Part shown: piece by piece, positions 1 through 7,732 of the stretch
Numbering within the stretch: the first letter of the stretch is position 1
Layout: each line of letters begins with the position of its first letter
Assembly (NCBI GenBank): GCA_905479945.1
Contig: CAJQOP010000042.1
Coordinates: forward strand, 1-35,989
Direction: 5' to 3'
Length of the DNA: 35,989 bases
Origin: an uncultured Glaciecola sp.
GTDB lineage: Bacteria; Pseudomonadota; Gammaproteobacteria; Enterobacterales; Alteromonadaceae
Program-made: the position numbers and the translations under genes
The notes under the pieces: model-generated
Told to the model about the DNA's origin: nothing
Databases searched by the model: none
What the model saw: only the letters and a program-made list of their open reading frames with translations

Positions 1-111
1 CCGATATTCAAGCTGGGTGAAATATTGCTGTTCATAGCAGCTGCCCTGACACTTTATTCCATGTTTGTTTATCTCAAAGCGGCCTGGCCAGTTTTAACAG
101 AACAAGAATAA
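1..111 (+). CDS. pgsA: CDP-diacylglycerol--glycerol-3-phosphate 3-phosphatidyltransferase, C-terminal end (partial)
   Basis: The window opens inside this gene; only the last 36 codons are visible, read in frame 1 to a TAA at 109-111. The peptide is a hydrophobic transmembrane helix followed by a short polar tail (LKAAWPVLTEQE), which resembles the C-terminus of PgsA. PgsA makes phosphatidylglycerol phosphate in the inner membrane, the committed step to anionic phospholipids. The catalytic CDP-alcohol phosphotransferase motif lies upstream of the window, so the call rests on the tail alone. A tRNA gene immediately downstream of pgsA is a common gammaproteobacterial arrangement and supports the assignment. 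Another CDP-alcohol phosphatidyltransferase is possible. Confidence 0.7.
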   Translation, partial: PIFKLGEILLFIAAALTLYSMFVYLKAAWPVLTEQE

Positions 112-115
112 CAGC

Positions 116-143
116 TTGACAGTAGAAGCTGTGTGAATACAAT
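116..143 (+). promoter_or_regulatory. Sigma-70 promoter of tRNA-Gly
   Basis: A perfect -35 box TTGACA (116-121) and a -10 box TACAAT (138-143, 5 of 6) are separated by 16 bp. A start near 150 would begin the transcript about 5 bases before the mature tRNA. The promoter starts 5 bases after the pgsA stop codon, so the tRNA has its own promoter instead of relying on read-through. Confidence 0.75.
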
Positions 144-154
144 AGTCGACCCAC

Positions 155-230
<76 letters not shown>

Positions 231-236
231 AATTTT

Positions 237-267
237 AAAAGCACAACATTTGTTGTGCTTTTTTTTT
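237..267 (+). terminator. Intrinsic terminator after tRNA-Gly
   Basis: The perfect 8-bp stem GCACAACA (241-248) / TGTTGTGC (251-258) is extended by flanking A/T pairs and followed by nine T residues (259-267). It begins seven bases after the tRNA CCA end. Confidence 0.9.
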
Positions 268-424
268 GCATTAACAATCACGTAAAATACTGCTTCATTG
301 TTTGCAACATTAAAGCGCTTTCTTCTAAAAGCACTAGCACAGCCTATAATTTCTCTAATATTCATTTTTCTTTTTCCGAAAGTCCATTATTTGCATGATT
401 TTCTGCGGATATTACAAATAGCTA

Positions 425-460
425 TTGACAAGGGCATTACTTAGGATTACTAATGCCTCT
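425..460 (+). promoter_or_regulatory. Possible promoter with overlapping inverted repeat upstream of maoP
   Basis: A perfect TTGACA (425-430) is followed by an inverted repeat: AAGGGCATTA (430-439) and TAATGCCTCT (451-460), whose arms pair over ten positions with one mismatch around an 11-base spacer. The best -10 match in the expected region is weak (ACTAAT, 449-454). The repeat would sit between and over the promoter elements, as an operator could. No T-tract follows, so it is unlikely to be a terminator. Confidence 0.35.
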
Positions 461-508
461 TGTGGCTAGGCCCATTGTTTTTTGTCTTATTTCGAGGAGC
501 AATTTCTG

Positions 509-889
509 GTGTCGAACATGAATAGTGAATCATTATTAAAACGTCTTTTTAGCGATCCTAAAAATTACCCTTATGGTTTTTCTCGTTCCGGGGATTTTTC
601 TATCTCTGAGAGCAAGGCACTATCAAAGTACGGATGTCTATTCGCCGCGCTGGTTGATGGTCATTTGATACCATCAAGCGATGAAGAAAAAGGCTTTATC
701 GATGCCGCTATTGGCAAAAAAGAGCCTGATACGATCGCTGAGCGGGCATGGTTAAAGTATCAGAATCGTATTAATCGACCGAAGTACGCCAGCATAAATG
801 GAACAAAGAAAGCATCGAGAGATGATTCATTAAATGATGATTCAGGGAACGATGCCGACGGTGATATAGATATCGAGTTAGATGATTAA
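509..889 (+). CDS. maoP: DUF413 / MaoP-family macrodomain organisation protein
   Basis: The protein is about 126 aa. Its central block (YPYGFSRSGDFSISES, then EEKGFIDAAIGKKEPDT, then AERAWLKYQNRINRPK) matches the E. coli YifE/MaoP (DUF413) pattern as I recall it. The C-terminus is an acidic, low-complexity tail rich in D, N and S, like the family's. In E. coli MaoP acts with the maoS site to organise the Ori macrodomain; that role here is by homology only. Start choice: a GTG at 509 lies 9 bases after GAGGAG (494-499) and is preferred; the ATG at 518 is 18 bases away and the TTG at 482 is upstream of the Shine-Dalgarno sequence. The gene stands alone, with a possible promoter at 425. Confidence 0.82.
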   Translation: MSNMNSESLLKRLFSDPKNYPYGFSRSGDFSISESKALSKYGCLFAALVDGHLIPSSDEEKGFIDAAIGKKEPDTIAERAWLKYQNRINRPKYASINGTKKASRDDSLNDDSGNDADGDIDIELDD

Positions 890-1070
890 TTAGGTTAAAA
901 ATCCTATTAACAAGCTGCTAACACGCTTATTTTAGTTATTTCATCCTAATATTTGGGTATATAGGGATGAGTTTTTCGCTTTTTCCTTATTTTGGGTTTT
1001 ATCTTTGTACCTACTGGGCTATATTCCTGCTGTAAACTTTTTTATATTAACCCCTTGAGGAGAGAGTCCT

Positions 1071-2786
1071 GTGAAGATGATGTCAGGCGCTGCTATGGTT
1101 GTAGAAGCGCTAAAAGATGTTGGTGTAACGCATTTGTTCGGTTATCCGGGTGGTGCGGTATTGGATATTTATGATGCTTTACATGCTCAAGACAGTATTA
1201 AGCATGTTTTAGTCCGTCATGAACAAGCTGCTGCACATATGGCTGATGGCTATGCTCGTGCTACAGGTAAAACCGGTGCAGTCTTGGTCACATCGGGCCC
1301 TGGAGCTACTAACACCATTACTGGCATTGCTACTGCGTTTATGGATTCTATTCCTATGGTCATTTTGTCTGGCCAAGTACCTTCGATGCATATAGGTGAA
1401 GACGCTTTTCAAGAGTGCGATATGGTCGGTGTTTCGCGCCCAGTTGTTAAACATAGCTTTTTGGTTAAAAAGGCCGAAGATATTCCAATGGCTATAGCAA
1501 AAGCATTTTATATTGCAAATACTGGCCGTCCTGGACCTGTTGTGGTCGATTTACCAAAAGACATCGTAAACGTCCAACATTCTCATCCTTATGTTTTTCC
1601 AGACGATGTCACTATGCGTTCATATAACCCAACGGTAAAGGGACACAATAAACAAATTAAAAAAGCAGTTGCGTCAATGCTGAAAGCACAGCGACCAGTC
1701 TTGTATGTAGGTGGGGGAGCGATTACTGCCGAGGCTTCTGCTTATGTCACGAAACTTGCGGAATTGCTTCAAGCCCCAGTTTGCAGCACCTTAATGGGCT
1801 TGGGCGCGTTTTCTTCGGTTCATCCACAATTTATCGGGATGCTGGGTATGCATGGCACATTAGAAGCTAACAAAACGATGCACAACGCGGATTGTATTAT
1901 TGCCTTGGGTGCTCGCTTTGATGATCGCGTAACCAACAATGTAGACAAATTCTGTCCTCATGCCGATATTATCCATGTAGATATTGACCCTGCGTCAATA
2001 TCAAAAATAGTCAATGCACACATTCCAGTTGTTGGTTCAGTAGACAAAGTGTTACTACAAATGCTTGATCATCTGGTTGATAATGATTTTTCTGGGCAAA
2101 AAGAAAAGCTTGCCGATTGGTGGCAGCAGATTGAAGAGTGGAGAAGCAAAAACTGCTTAGACTATGATCAATCGACTCAAGTGATTAAGCCTCAAAAAGT
2201 TATTCAATCTCTATATCAGCATACTGATGGTGACGCATACGTGAGTTCAGACGTTGGTCAGCATCAGATGTTTGCTGCACTATATTACCCCTTCGCAAAG
2301 CCGCGCCGCTGGATAAATTCCGGTGGTTTGGGCACTATGGGCTTTGGTTTACCCGCAGCAATGGGTGTTCAGTTTGCTCATCCTGAAGCAATGTCTGTCG
2401 TTGTAACTGGCGATGGAAGTATTCAAATGAATATCCAAGAACTGTCGACCTGCTTGCAATATGGCCTACCGATTAAGATTATTTCGCTGAATAACCGTGC
2501 GTTAGGCATGGTCCGCCAATGGCAGGATATGAATTATAAAGGTCGTCATTCGCATTCATATATGGATTCTATGCCGGACTTTGTTGCCCTTGCAGAGGCT
2601 TATGGTCACACAGGTATCAGAGTAGACAAATTAGATGACCTAGATGAGGCCATGGCTCGCTGTTTTGCAACAGAGGGTTTGGTTTTTATGGATATTTTAA
2701 TCGATCAAAACGAACACGTTTATCCAATGCAGATAAAGTATGGTGCCATGGATGACATGCGCTTGAGCAAAACGGAGCGCACATAA
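1071..2786 (+). CDS. ilvI: Acetolactate synthase, large (catalytic) subunit
   Basis: This ThDP- and FAD-dependent enzyme condenses pyruvate with pyruvate or 2-oxobutyrate in the first common step of valine, leucine and isoleucine synthesis. The 571-aa protein has the N-terminal ThDP pyrimidine domain with catalytic Glu51 in [19 protein letters not shown], a central FAD/DHS-like domain, and a C-terminal ThDP domain with [12 protein letters not shown] and a downstream asparagine pair (SLNNRALGM). Similarity to E. coli IlvI runs to the last residues (LSKTERT). The GTG start at 1071 follows GAGGAG (1057-1062); an ATG at 1077 is the alternative. It overlaps ilvH by one base (TAATG), so the subunits are translationally coupled. 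I see no leader-peptide attenuator in the 180 bases upstream. Confidence 0.96.
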   Translation: MKMMSGAAMVVEALKDVGVTHLFGYPGGAVLDIYDALHAQDSIKHVLVRHEQAAAHMADGYARATGKTGAVLVTSGPGATNTITGIATAFMDSIPMVILSGQVPSMHIGEDAFQECDMVGVSRPVVKHSFLVKKAEDIPMAIAKAFYIANTGRPGPVVVDLPKDIVNVQHSHPYVFPDDVTMRSYNPTVKGHNKQIKKAVASMLKAQRPVLYVGGGAITAEASAYVTKLAELLQAPVCSTLMGLGAFSSVHPQFIGMLGMHGTLEANKTMHNADCIIALGARFDDRVTNNVDKFCPHADIIHVDIDPASISKIVNAHIPVVGSVDKVLLQMLDHLVDNDFSGQKEKLADWWQQIEEWRSKNCLDYDQSTQVIKPQKVIQSLYQHTDGDAYVSSDVGQHQMFAALYYPFAKPRRWINSGGLGTMGFGLPAAMGVQFAHPEAMSVVVTGDGSIQMNIQELSTCLQYGLPIKIISLNNRALGMVRQWQDMNYKGRHSHSYMDSMPDFVALAEAYGHTGIRVDKLDDLDEAMARCFATEGLVFMDILIDQNEHVYPMQIKYGAMDDMRLSKTERT

Positions 2787-3283
2787 TGAGAAGAATTATT
2801 TCAGTATTAATGGAAAACGCGCCGGGAGCCTTATCTAGAATCGTTGGCGTGTTTTCTCAGCGCGGCTTTAACGTTGATTCGCTGTGTGTTGCGCCAACTG
2901 ATGATGAGAGCCTATCTCGTTTGACAATCGTTTCGCAGGGCGACGACAAAGTCATTGAGCAAATCACCAAACAAGTGAATAAGCTCATCGACGTTTTGAA
3001 GGTTGCAGTATTAACGGAAGGTCCGCATATTGAACGCGAATTAATGTTAATCAAAGTAGCTACTAGAACGGAATTATCTCGTGCAGAAGTAAAGCGTAAT
3101 GTAGATATTTTTAGAGCTAGAATTCTTGATGTTAATGCAAATAACTACACAGTAGAAATTACCGGCACTAGTGATAAGCTCACGGCATTTGAAGATGTTA
3201 TGTCTCAATGTGCGGACATTATTGAGTCTGCTCGCACAGGTGTTTGTGGTCTTGCTCGCGGTGATAAAGCGCTTCGTCCTTAA
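2786..3283 (+). CDS. ilvH: Acetolactate synthase, small (regulatory) subunit
   Basis: The 165-aa regulatory subunit binds valine and activates and feedback-regulates IlvI. The N-terminal ACT domain (about residues 3-75: [19 protein letters not shown], then GFNVDSLCVAPTDD) is followed by the conserved ALS small-subunit C-terminal domain, ending in the family signature near VCGLARGDKALRP. The ATG overlaps the ilvI stop codon, so expression is coupled. Length and sequence match the E. coli IlvH type and not the shorter IlvN (about 96 aa) or IlvM. Downstream is a long-loop terminator that also carries the next gene's promoter. Confidence 0.96.
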   Translation: MRRIISVLMENAPGALSRIVGVFSQRGFNVDSLCVAPTDDESLSRLTIVSQGDDKVIEQITKQVNKLIDVLKVAVLTEGPHIERELMLIKVATRTELSRAEVKRNVDIFRARILDVNANNYTVEITGTSDKLTAFEDVMSQCADIIESARTGVCGLARGDKALRP

Positions 3284-3304
3284 AATACATGTATTTAATT
3301 GAAT

Positions 3305-3374
3305 AACACCATTGCTCTGATCTGTTGAAATAATTAGCAATTTTAACGAATAAGAATTGGCAATGGTGTTTTTT
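3305..3374 (+). terminator. Long-loop terminator-like hairpin after ilvIH
   Basis: A perfect 11-bp inverted repeat, AACACCATTGC (3305-3315) and GCAATGGTGTT (3360-3370), is followed by six T residues (3369-3374). The loop is 44 bases, unusually long for an intrinsic terminator and AT-rich. The right arm overlaps the -35 box of the cold-shock gene promoter. Confidence 0.55.
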
Positions 3375-3384
3375 GTGTTATACT
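3357..3384 (+). promoter_or_regulatory. Extended -10 promoter of the cold-shock protein gene
   Basis: TTGGCA (3357-3362, 5 of 6 to consensus), a 16-bp spacer and TATACT (3379-3384) preceded by TGT, the extended -10 element. A start near 3391 would give a 5' leader of about 180 bases, typical of cspA-type mRNAs. The -35 lies inside the right arm of the ilvH terminator hairpin. Confidence 0.7.
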
Positions 3385-3390
3385 CGAATA

Positions 3391-3572
3391 GTTTCTGAAA
3401 AGACAATGTTATTTAGTTTGATACTGTAAGTGCTATAAACCTCTTTGTTCACGCCCGTGACCATCAGTTAGACGTTTTTCCATTTGTAAGTGAAATCTCA
3501 GTAAGTCATCTTCCCAGGAATTCCAAATGCGCAGCTATTTGCGCGGTTTAATTTATATATATTGAGGTTTAC
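3391..3572 (+). promoter_or_regulatory. Long 5' leader of the cold-shock protein mRNA
   Basis: About 180 bases separate the promoter from the ATG with no open frame of note. A small hairpin, GCGCA (3529-3533) / TGCGC (3540-3544), sits about 20 bases before the Shine-Dalgarno sequence GAGG (3564-3567). CspA-family leaders in enterobacteria refold with temperature to control translation. That this leader does the same is an inference from its length and position. I could not identify a clear cold-box match. Confidence 0.4.
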
Positions 3573-3782
3573 ATGTCTAAAGTTACAGGCACAGTTAAGT
3601 GGTTTAATGCCGATAAAGGCTACGGTTTTCTTACACAGGACAATGGCGGAAAAGACGTTTTTGTTCATTTCAGAGCTATCGTTGCTGAAGGCTATAAAAC
3701 TCTTCCAGAAGGACAAAAAGTGTCTTTCGAAGTAGAAGAAGGCCAAAAAGGTTTGCAAGCTGCAAACGTTGAAACAATTTAA
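3573..3782 (+). CDS. Cold-shock domain protein (CspA family)
   Basis: A 69-aa single cold-shock domain (OB fold) that binds single-stranded RNA and DNA and acts as an RNA chaperone in the cytoplasm. The N-terminal [16 protein letters not shown] contains RNP1 (KGYGFL) and DVFVHF is RNP2. The C-terminal strand reads [17 protein letters not shown]. Length equals the family norm. The start has GAGG 5 bases upstream. The strong extended -10 promoter and long leader suggest condition-dependent, probably cold-responsive, expression. The members cspA, cspD, cspE and others cannot be told apart from sequence alone, so no symbol is given. Confidence 0.95.
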   Translation: MSKVTGTVKWFNADKGYGFLTQDNGGKDVFVHFRAIVAEGYKTLPEGQKVSFEVEEGQKGLQAANVETI

Positions 3783-3791
3783 GTTTCTTAT

Positions 3792-3815
3792 GAGGTGATG
3801 CATCCGCATCACCTC
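3792..3815 (+). terminator. Terminator-like hairpin after the cold-shock gene
   Basis: A perfect 10-bp stem, GAGGTGATGC (3792-3801) / GCATCACCTC (3806-3815), with a 4-base ATCC loop lies nine bases after the stop codon. The following tract (GTTATCCCTTT) is only weakly T-rich, so it may end transcription or protect the mRNA 3' end. Confidence 0.6.
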
Positions 3816-3861
3816 GTTATCCCTTTCAGGGAAATCGCATGCTCAATTTGCTAATCAGTCA

Positions 3862-3882
3862 AAAACTCAAAACTCAAAACTC
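3862..3882. repeat. 7-bp tandem repeat AAAACTC x3
   Basis: Three perfect head-to-tail copies of AAAACTC lie in the intergenic region between the cold-shock gene and metY. It is probably a slippage product; no function is evident. Confidence 0.9.
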
Positions 3883-4038
3883 AAGCTAACTTTAGTATTA
3901 TCTATTGATACAGATAACTATTATGTCGCATGTTTTTCTCCATTCCGCTAAATAGATACATCGTAATATGACACAGCAAAATACGCTGCGCCATAAGTCG
4001 TTCCTTTTGCTTTAATCCAATGAATTAATGGAAGTTAT

Positions 4039-5328
4039 TTACGCTTGGCTTGCGTCTAGCGCTTGCTCGATATCAGCAATAATGTCGTCAATATGCTCAA
4101 TGCCAACCGAAATTCTCACCATTTCTTCTGAAACACCAACGGCAGCAAGCTCTTCAGGACTAAGCTGTCTATGAGTAGTGCTTGCAGGATGACATGCTAG
4201 AGATTTGGCATCACCAATATTAACTAAGCGCAGAATTAATTGAAGTGCATCAATGAACTTTGAACCTGCTTCAATGCCTGTATTATTGCCTGCTTTTAAA
4301 CCAAAGCTAACAATACCAGCGGCCTTCCCGCCACATATTCTCTGGCAAGTATCGTAGTATTTGCTGGTGGGTAATGCTGCGTAATTAACCCAACTTACTG
4401 CACTATGCGATTCTAAATAACTTGCAACTTTTTCAGCATTCTCACAGTGTCTTTCCATTCTTAATGATAGTGTTTCCAAGCCTTGCATTATTTGAAATGC
4501 ACTCTGTGGTGCAAGCGATGCACCGGTGTTTCTTAACGGTACTACACGACACCTGCCAATATAAGCTGCAGCGCCTAAAGCTTCAGTATAAACAACGCCA
4601 TGATACGACGGATCAGGTGTCGTCAACATACTGAATCGTTCGGCATTTGCCGACCAATCGAATTTGCCAGAATCAACAATAATGCCACCTATTGTAGTGC
4701 CATGACCGCCAATGTATTTGGTAAGTGAATGAATAATAATATCTGCGCCTAAATCAAAAGCCCGACAAAGAATAGGGGTTGCAACTGTATTATCTACAAT
4801 AAGCGGAACTCCTGCTGCGTGAGCTATTTCAGCCCACTTGCGTATGTCAATTATATTACCAGCAGGATTACCAATTGATTCACAGAACAAGGCCTTGGTG
4901 TTTTCATCAATTAATGATGCTAATTTTTCGTAATCATCACCTTCTGTAAATCTAGTTTCTATACCTTGACGAGGAAAAGTGTGCGCGAATAAGTTATAGG
5001 TTCCACCATACAATTGGCTAGAGCTAACAATGTTAGAGCCAACATCCGCAATTGTTTCTATTGCGTAACGAATAGCAGCCATTCCTGAAGCCACAGCTAA
5101 CGCTCCTATACCACCTTCAAGCTCAGTAACTCTTTGTTCCAATACCGCATTCGTAGGGTTCATAATACGGCTATAGATATTGCCAGGAACAGCTAGGTTA
5201 AAAAGATCGGCGCCGTGTTGAGTATCATCAAAGGTAAATGCGGCTGTTTGATAAATTGGAACCGCTGCAGATTTGGTTGTTGGCTCACTAGTGTAGCCGG
5301 CGTGCAGTGCGATTGTTTCTGGTTTCAT
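4039..5328 (-). CDS. metY: O-acetylhomoserine aminocarboxypropyltransferase (sulfhydrylase)
   Basis: This PLP enzyme of the Cys/Met metabolism family uses O-acetylhomoserine and sulfide to make homocysteine (direct sulfhydrylation). It is 429 aa from the chosen start. Visible features are the PLP phosphate-binding region ALAVASGMAAIRYA, the Asp in VDNTVATP near residue 179, and the Schiff-base lysine in HSLTKYIGGHG (Lys204). Length and the N-terminus (ETIALHAGYTSEPTTKSAAVPIYQT) fit the MetY/CysD group better than MetB/MetC, which are shorter. Start choice: the ATG at 5328 has GGAG 6 bases upstream; the in-frame ATG at 5340 and the TTG at 5358 lack good sites. The related O-succinylhomoserine sulfhydrylase (MetZ) is a less likely alternative. 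Confidence 0.87.
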   Translation of the reverse strand: MKPETIALHAGYTSEPTTKSAAVPIYQTAAFTFDDTQHGADLFNLAVPGNIYSRIMNPTNAVLEQRVTELEGGIGALAVASGMAAIRYAIETIADVGSNIVSSSQLYGGTYNLFAHTFPRQGIETRFTEGDDYEKLASLIDENTKALFCESIGNPAGNIIDIRKWAEIAHAAGVPLIVDNTVATPILCRAFDLGADIIIHSLTKYIGGHGTTIGGIIVDSGKFDWSANAERFSMLTTPDPSYHGVVYTEALGAAAYIGRCRVVPLRNTGASLAPQSAFQIMQGLETLSLRMERHCENAEKVASYLESHSAVSWVNYAALPTSKYYDTCQRICGGKAAGIVSFGLKAGNNTGIEAGSKFIDALQLILRLVNIGDAKSLACHPASTTHRQLSPEELAAVGVSEEMVRISVGIEHIDDIIADIEQALDASQA

Positions 5329-5489
5329 GCTGTTCTCCATTGTATTGTCTTGATTCAACTTTGTTTTTCTTTATATAGAAAAACCCGCGTGTTTCATAAT
5401 GCAATGAATTGCGGATTTTAAAAACAAACAAGACCAGAATAAAAGCGTCTATATAATAACTTTTTTTGGTTAGATGGAGGCATTGCTGG

Positions 5490-6260
5490 CTAAACCGATA
5501 ACTGATAAACGCATATGTTGACTGCACTGGCTAAATTAAGTGAGTCAATGCTGCCGCTCCCTAATATTGTAAATGCATCTGCGTTGAAGGCTGACAAGGC
5601 TTCGCGCGGAACTCCGCGCGCTTCGTTACCAAATAAGTAACAGTCATAATTAGCAAATTCTGGGTTGTTAACGCCATCACCTTGCATATCTAAGTACGCA
5701 TATTTCTTAAAACGTGTTTGTAAATCGCTGAGCTCGACGTCTAGTTCAACGGGCACATGAAAAATGGCGCCCATACTGGCACGAACAACTTTTGGGTTGA
5801 ATGGGTCAACACTATTGGGACTTAGTAATAAACGAAAATTGCCAAACCAAGCTAGGGTTCTCAATATCGTGCCTAAGTTGCCAGGGTCTTGCACTTCATG
5901 TAAATAAATACAGCGCTCGCTTTTCATGTCAGACTTTTCATTTTGAACGCTTTGCTTACTTATTTTATTGTTAGTTATTGACGGCAGTGGCGCGCATGCA
6001 ATAATCCCCTGTGGCGTTTTAGTATGACTAATTTGGGTCATTTGCTTTTTGTTGATGGTATGAACTGTAAAATTCGAAGCTAATTGATTTGCCCATTCGG
6101 CATATTCTTCAGTTACATACAACTGGATATCTTTCAAATCAGGCTGTGTTCTTGCTGCTTTTTGTAATTCGAGAATAAGATGTTCGCCCTCAACTAAGTA
6201 ACAGCCGAATTGTGCGCGGTATTTTTTGTGATGTAGCTTCTTAACGTCATCTAATTTCAT
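5490..6260 (-). CDS. TrmH/SpoU-family RNA 2'-O-methyltransferase
   Basis: A SAM-dependent alpha/beta-knot (SPOUT) methyltransferase that probably methylates a ribose in rRNA or tRNA. The N-terminal substrate-binding domain (VKKLHHKKYRAQFGCYLVEGEHLI) is the TrmH-family L30e-like domain. The catalytic domain carries motif 1 (LHEVQDPGNLGTILRTLAWFG), motif 2 (LFGNEARGVPRE) and motif 3 (SIDSLNLASAVNICVYQL). The usual motif 3 core SLNVSVA is here SLNLASAVN, a mild divergence. About 256 aa from the ATG at 6260, which follows AAGG; an ATG at 6293 lacks a site. Precise target unknown. It lies upstream of metY on the same strand but 160 bases away, so co-transcription is uncertain. Confidence 0.85.
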   Translation of the reverse strand: MKLDDVKKLHHKKYRAQFGCYLVEGEHLILELQKAARTQPDLKDIQLYVTEEYAEWANQLASNFTVHTINKKQMTQISHTKTPQGIIACAPLPSITNNKISKQSVQNEKSDMKSERCIYLHEVQDPGNLGTILRTLAWFGNFRLLLSPNSVDPFNPKVVRASMGAIFHVPVELDVELSDLQTRFKKYAYLDMQGDGVNNPEFANYDCYLFGNEARGVPREALSAFNADAFTILGSGSIDSLNLASAVNICVYQLSV

Positions 6261-6476
6261 ATAGCCTTGCCTTTGCGTCGGTGTTGTATGCATTTAAAGC
6301 GCAAAACTAGTTCAGCAATGTGAGTCATTTTTGTCTCTAGCAAACTAATAATTTCTGGCCGTTTTTTGGTTGTATGTAACTAGTGGCCTTTCAATGGTGC
6401 TAATTGTAGCCCTTTGCCTAATTTAAGTCAGGCAAAAAGAAGCAAACAATCCAAATAAACCATTTAAAACCAGAAG

Positions 6477-6508
6477 GGATTTGCAAATCCTATCTGCGAG
6501 TTTACAAT
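6477..6508 (+). promoter_or_regulatory. Candidate rlmE promoter with palindrome over the -35 box
   Basis: TTGCAA (6481-6486), a 16-bp spacer and TACAAT (6503-6508) form a plausible sigma-70 promoter 39 bases before the rlmE start. A perfect 14-bp palindrome, GGATTTGCAAATCC (6477-6490), covers the -35 box and could be an operator. No known regulator is recognised from it. Confidence 0.45.
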
Positions 6509-6546
6509 AAGTGCCGTTTTAGCGATACAAATAGCAGATTCACTTT

Positions 6547-7164
6547 ATGGCTCGATCAAAAACCAGTAAAAAATGGCTGGACGAACACGTCAATGATCCT
6601 TATGTAAAGAAGGCCAAAATTGACGGCTATCGTTCTCGTGCGAGTTATAAACTTATCGAAATCAACGAAAAAGATAAGTTATTTCGTCCTGGTAATGTCG
6701 TTATGGACTTGGGCTCTGCACCGGGCGGTTGGTCACAAATTTTAGTTCCTTTGATAGGAGACACTGGGCGCGTCATAGCATCTGATATCCTGCCAATGGA
6801 CGGTATAGTCGGCGTAAGTTTTATTCAGGGTGACTTCACCGAAGCAGCGGTGTACGAAGAAATTGTCGAAACCTTGAATGGCGATAAGGTCGATGTAGTG
6901 GTTTGTGACATGTCGCCTAACATCAGTGGCGTGAACACCACTGACCAATATGCCTCCATATACCTTGTAGAGTTGGCGCTAGATATGGCTCGTAATGTAT
7001 TAAAACCTGGTGGCAGCTTCTGTGCAAAAGTGTTCCAAGGTGTTGGCTACGAAGAATACGTTAAAGATGTAAGAAGCTCTTTTGATAAAGTGCTAGTTCG
7101 CAAACCAGCAGCATCTCGTCCTAGGTCTCGCGAAGTTTATATTGTAGCTAAAGGCTTTAAGTAG
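6547..7164 (+). CDS. rlmE: 23S rRNA (uridine-2552-2'-O) methyltransferase
   Basis: RlmE (FtsJ/RrmJ) methylates the ribose of U2552 in the 23S A-loop, a late step in 50S assembly. The 205-aa Rossmann-fold protein has the SAM-binding motif [11 protein letters not shown] (residues 54-64). The catalytic K-D-K-E tetrad is complete at Lys35, Asp121, Lys161 and Glu196, each offset by three from the E. coli K38-D124-K164-E199. The Shine-Dalgarno signal is weak. In E. coli rlmE precedes ftsH; here it faces fdxA convergently with a 9-base gap, so that linkage is broken. The promoter candidate at 6477-6508 suggests independent transcription. Confidence 0.96.
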   Translation: MARSKTSKKWLDEHVNDPYVKKAKIDGYRSRASYKLIEINEKDKLFRPGNVVMDLGSAPGGWSQILVPLIGDTGRVIASDILPMDGIVGVSFIQGDFTEAAVYEEIVETLNGDKVDVVVCDMSPNISGVNTTDQYASIYLVELALDMARNVLKPGGSFCAKVFQGVGYEEYVKDVRSSFDKVLVRKPAASRPRSREVYIVAKGFK

Positions 7165-7173
7165 CAATTTTTT

Positions 7174-7497
7174 TTAGCGCTCAAGTAAGGGCAACTTATC
7201 GGCAACACCGTTCCATTTGTCGGCATCTTCCGGCGCGGCTTTTAATTCTATAATATTTGGCCATTCTTGACATAACTCTGCATTAATTTCTAAAAAATGA
7301 GTCTGCTCTGGCGGGAGTTCGCTGTCTTGAAAAATCGCCTCTGCGGGGCATTCAGGCACACACAAATCACAGTCGATACAAATTGCCGGATCAATCACCA
7401 AAAAGTTGGGTCCTTCAAAAAAAGCGTCTACTGGACAAACAGCAACACAATCTGTGTATTTACATTTAATGCAATTATCGGTTACTACAAAGGTCAT
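7174..7497 (-). CDS. fdxA: FdxA-type 7Fe ferredoxin ([3Fe-4S][4Fe-4S])
   Basis: A 107-aa small electron carrier of the Azotobacter FdI class. Cysteines at 9, 12, 17 and 21 ([15 protein letters not shown]) and 40, 43, 46 and 50 ([12 protein letters not shown]) match the pattern in which one cluster is 3Fe-4S and the other 4Fe-4S. The C-terminal extension of about 50 residues ([17 protein letters not shown]) is characteristic of this class and separates it from short bacterial 2[4Fe-4S] ferredoxins. Electron partners cannot be inferred from the neighbours. It is transcribed toward rlmE with a 9-base gap and no obvious terminator between them. Confidence 0.93.
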   Translation of the reverse strand: MTFVVTDNCIKCKYTDCVAVCPVDAFFEGPNFLVIDPAICIDCDLCVPECPAEAIFQDSELPPEQTHFLEINAELCQEWPNIIELKAAPEDADKWNGVADKLPLLER

Positions 7498-7605
7498 GGT
7501 GGACTAACTATTTAATGATTCTGCGTGGAGGCAAGTTTAAAGTAGCGCGCTTAAAACACAAGTCTCTTTGTCATTTTGTATAGGGTTAACAAACTCTGGC
7601 ATAAG

Positions 7606-7629
7606 TATTAATTTAACTATTAATTTAAC
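7606..7629. repeat. 12-bp tandem repeat TATTAATTTAAC x2
   Basis: Two perfect adjacent copies of TATTAATTTAAC lie in the region between the fdxA start and the flavoprotein gene, followed by a degenerate third copy (TGTCAATTTACC). This is AT-rich intergenic DNA with promoter-like composition. No assigned function. Confidence 0.85.
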
Positions 7630-7732
7630 TGTCAATTTACCTATCTAAGCTGCTATCTATAAAAGACTAAGTGATTTAAAATAGCTTGCCCTGACAGAGA
7701 GGCTGTCCGGCATTTTTTAGAGTAAGTGTATT

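Noticed and set aside
482..508. TTG at 482 as the maoP start
   Set aside because: The Shine-Dalgarno GAGGAG lies inside this stretch and points to the GTG at 509.
992..1174. Open frame overlapping the ilvI start, considered as an attenuation leader peptide
   Set aside because: It runs into ilvI in another frame, lacks a run of Val, Leu or Ile codons and has no terminator/anti-terminator pair.
3498..3812. Minus-strand frame opposite the cold-shock gene
   Set aside because: Low-complexity shadow of the cold-shock gene and its leader with no ribosome-binding site.
5430..5460. MetJ-box-like AGACGC sequence upstream of metY
   Set aside because: One partial match (6 of 8) without a tandem neighbour, so not enough to call a met box.
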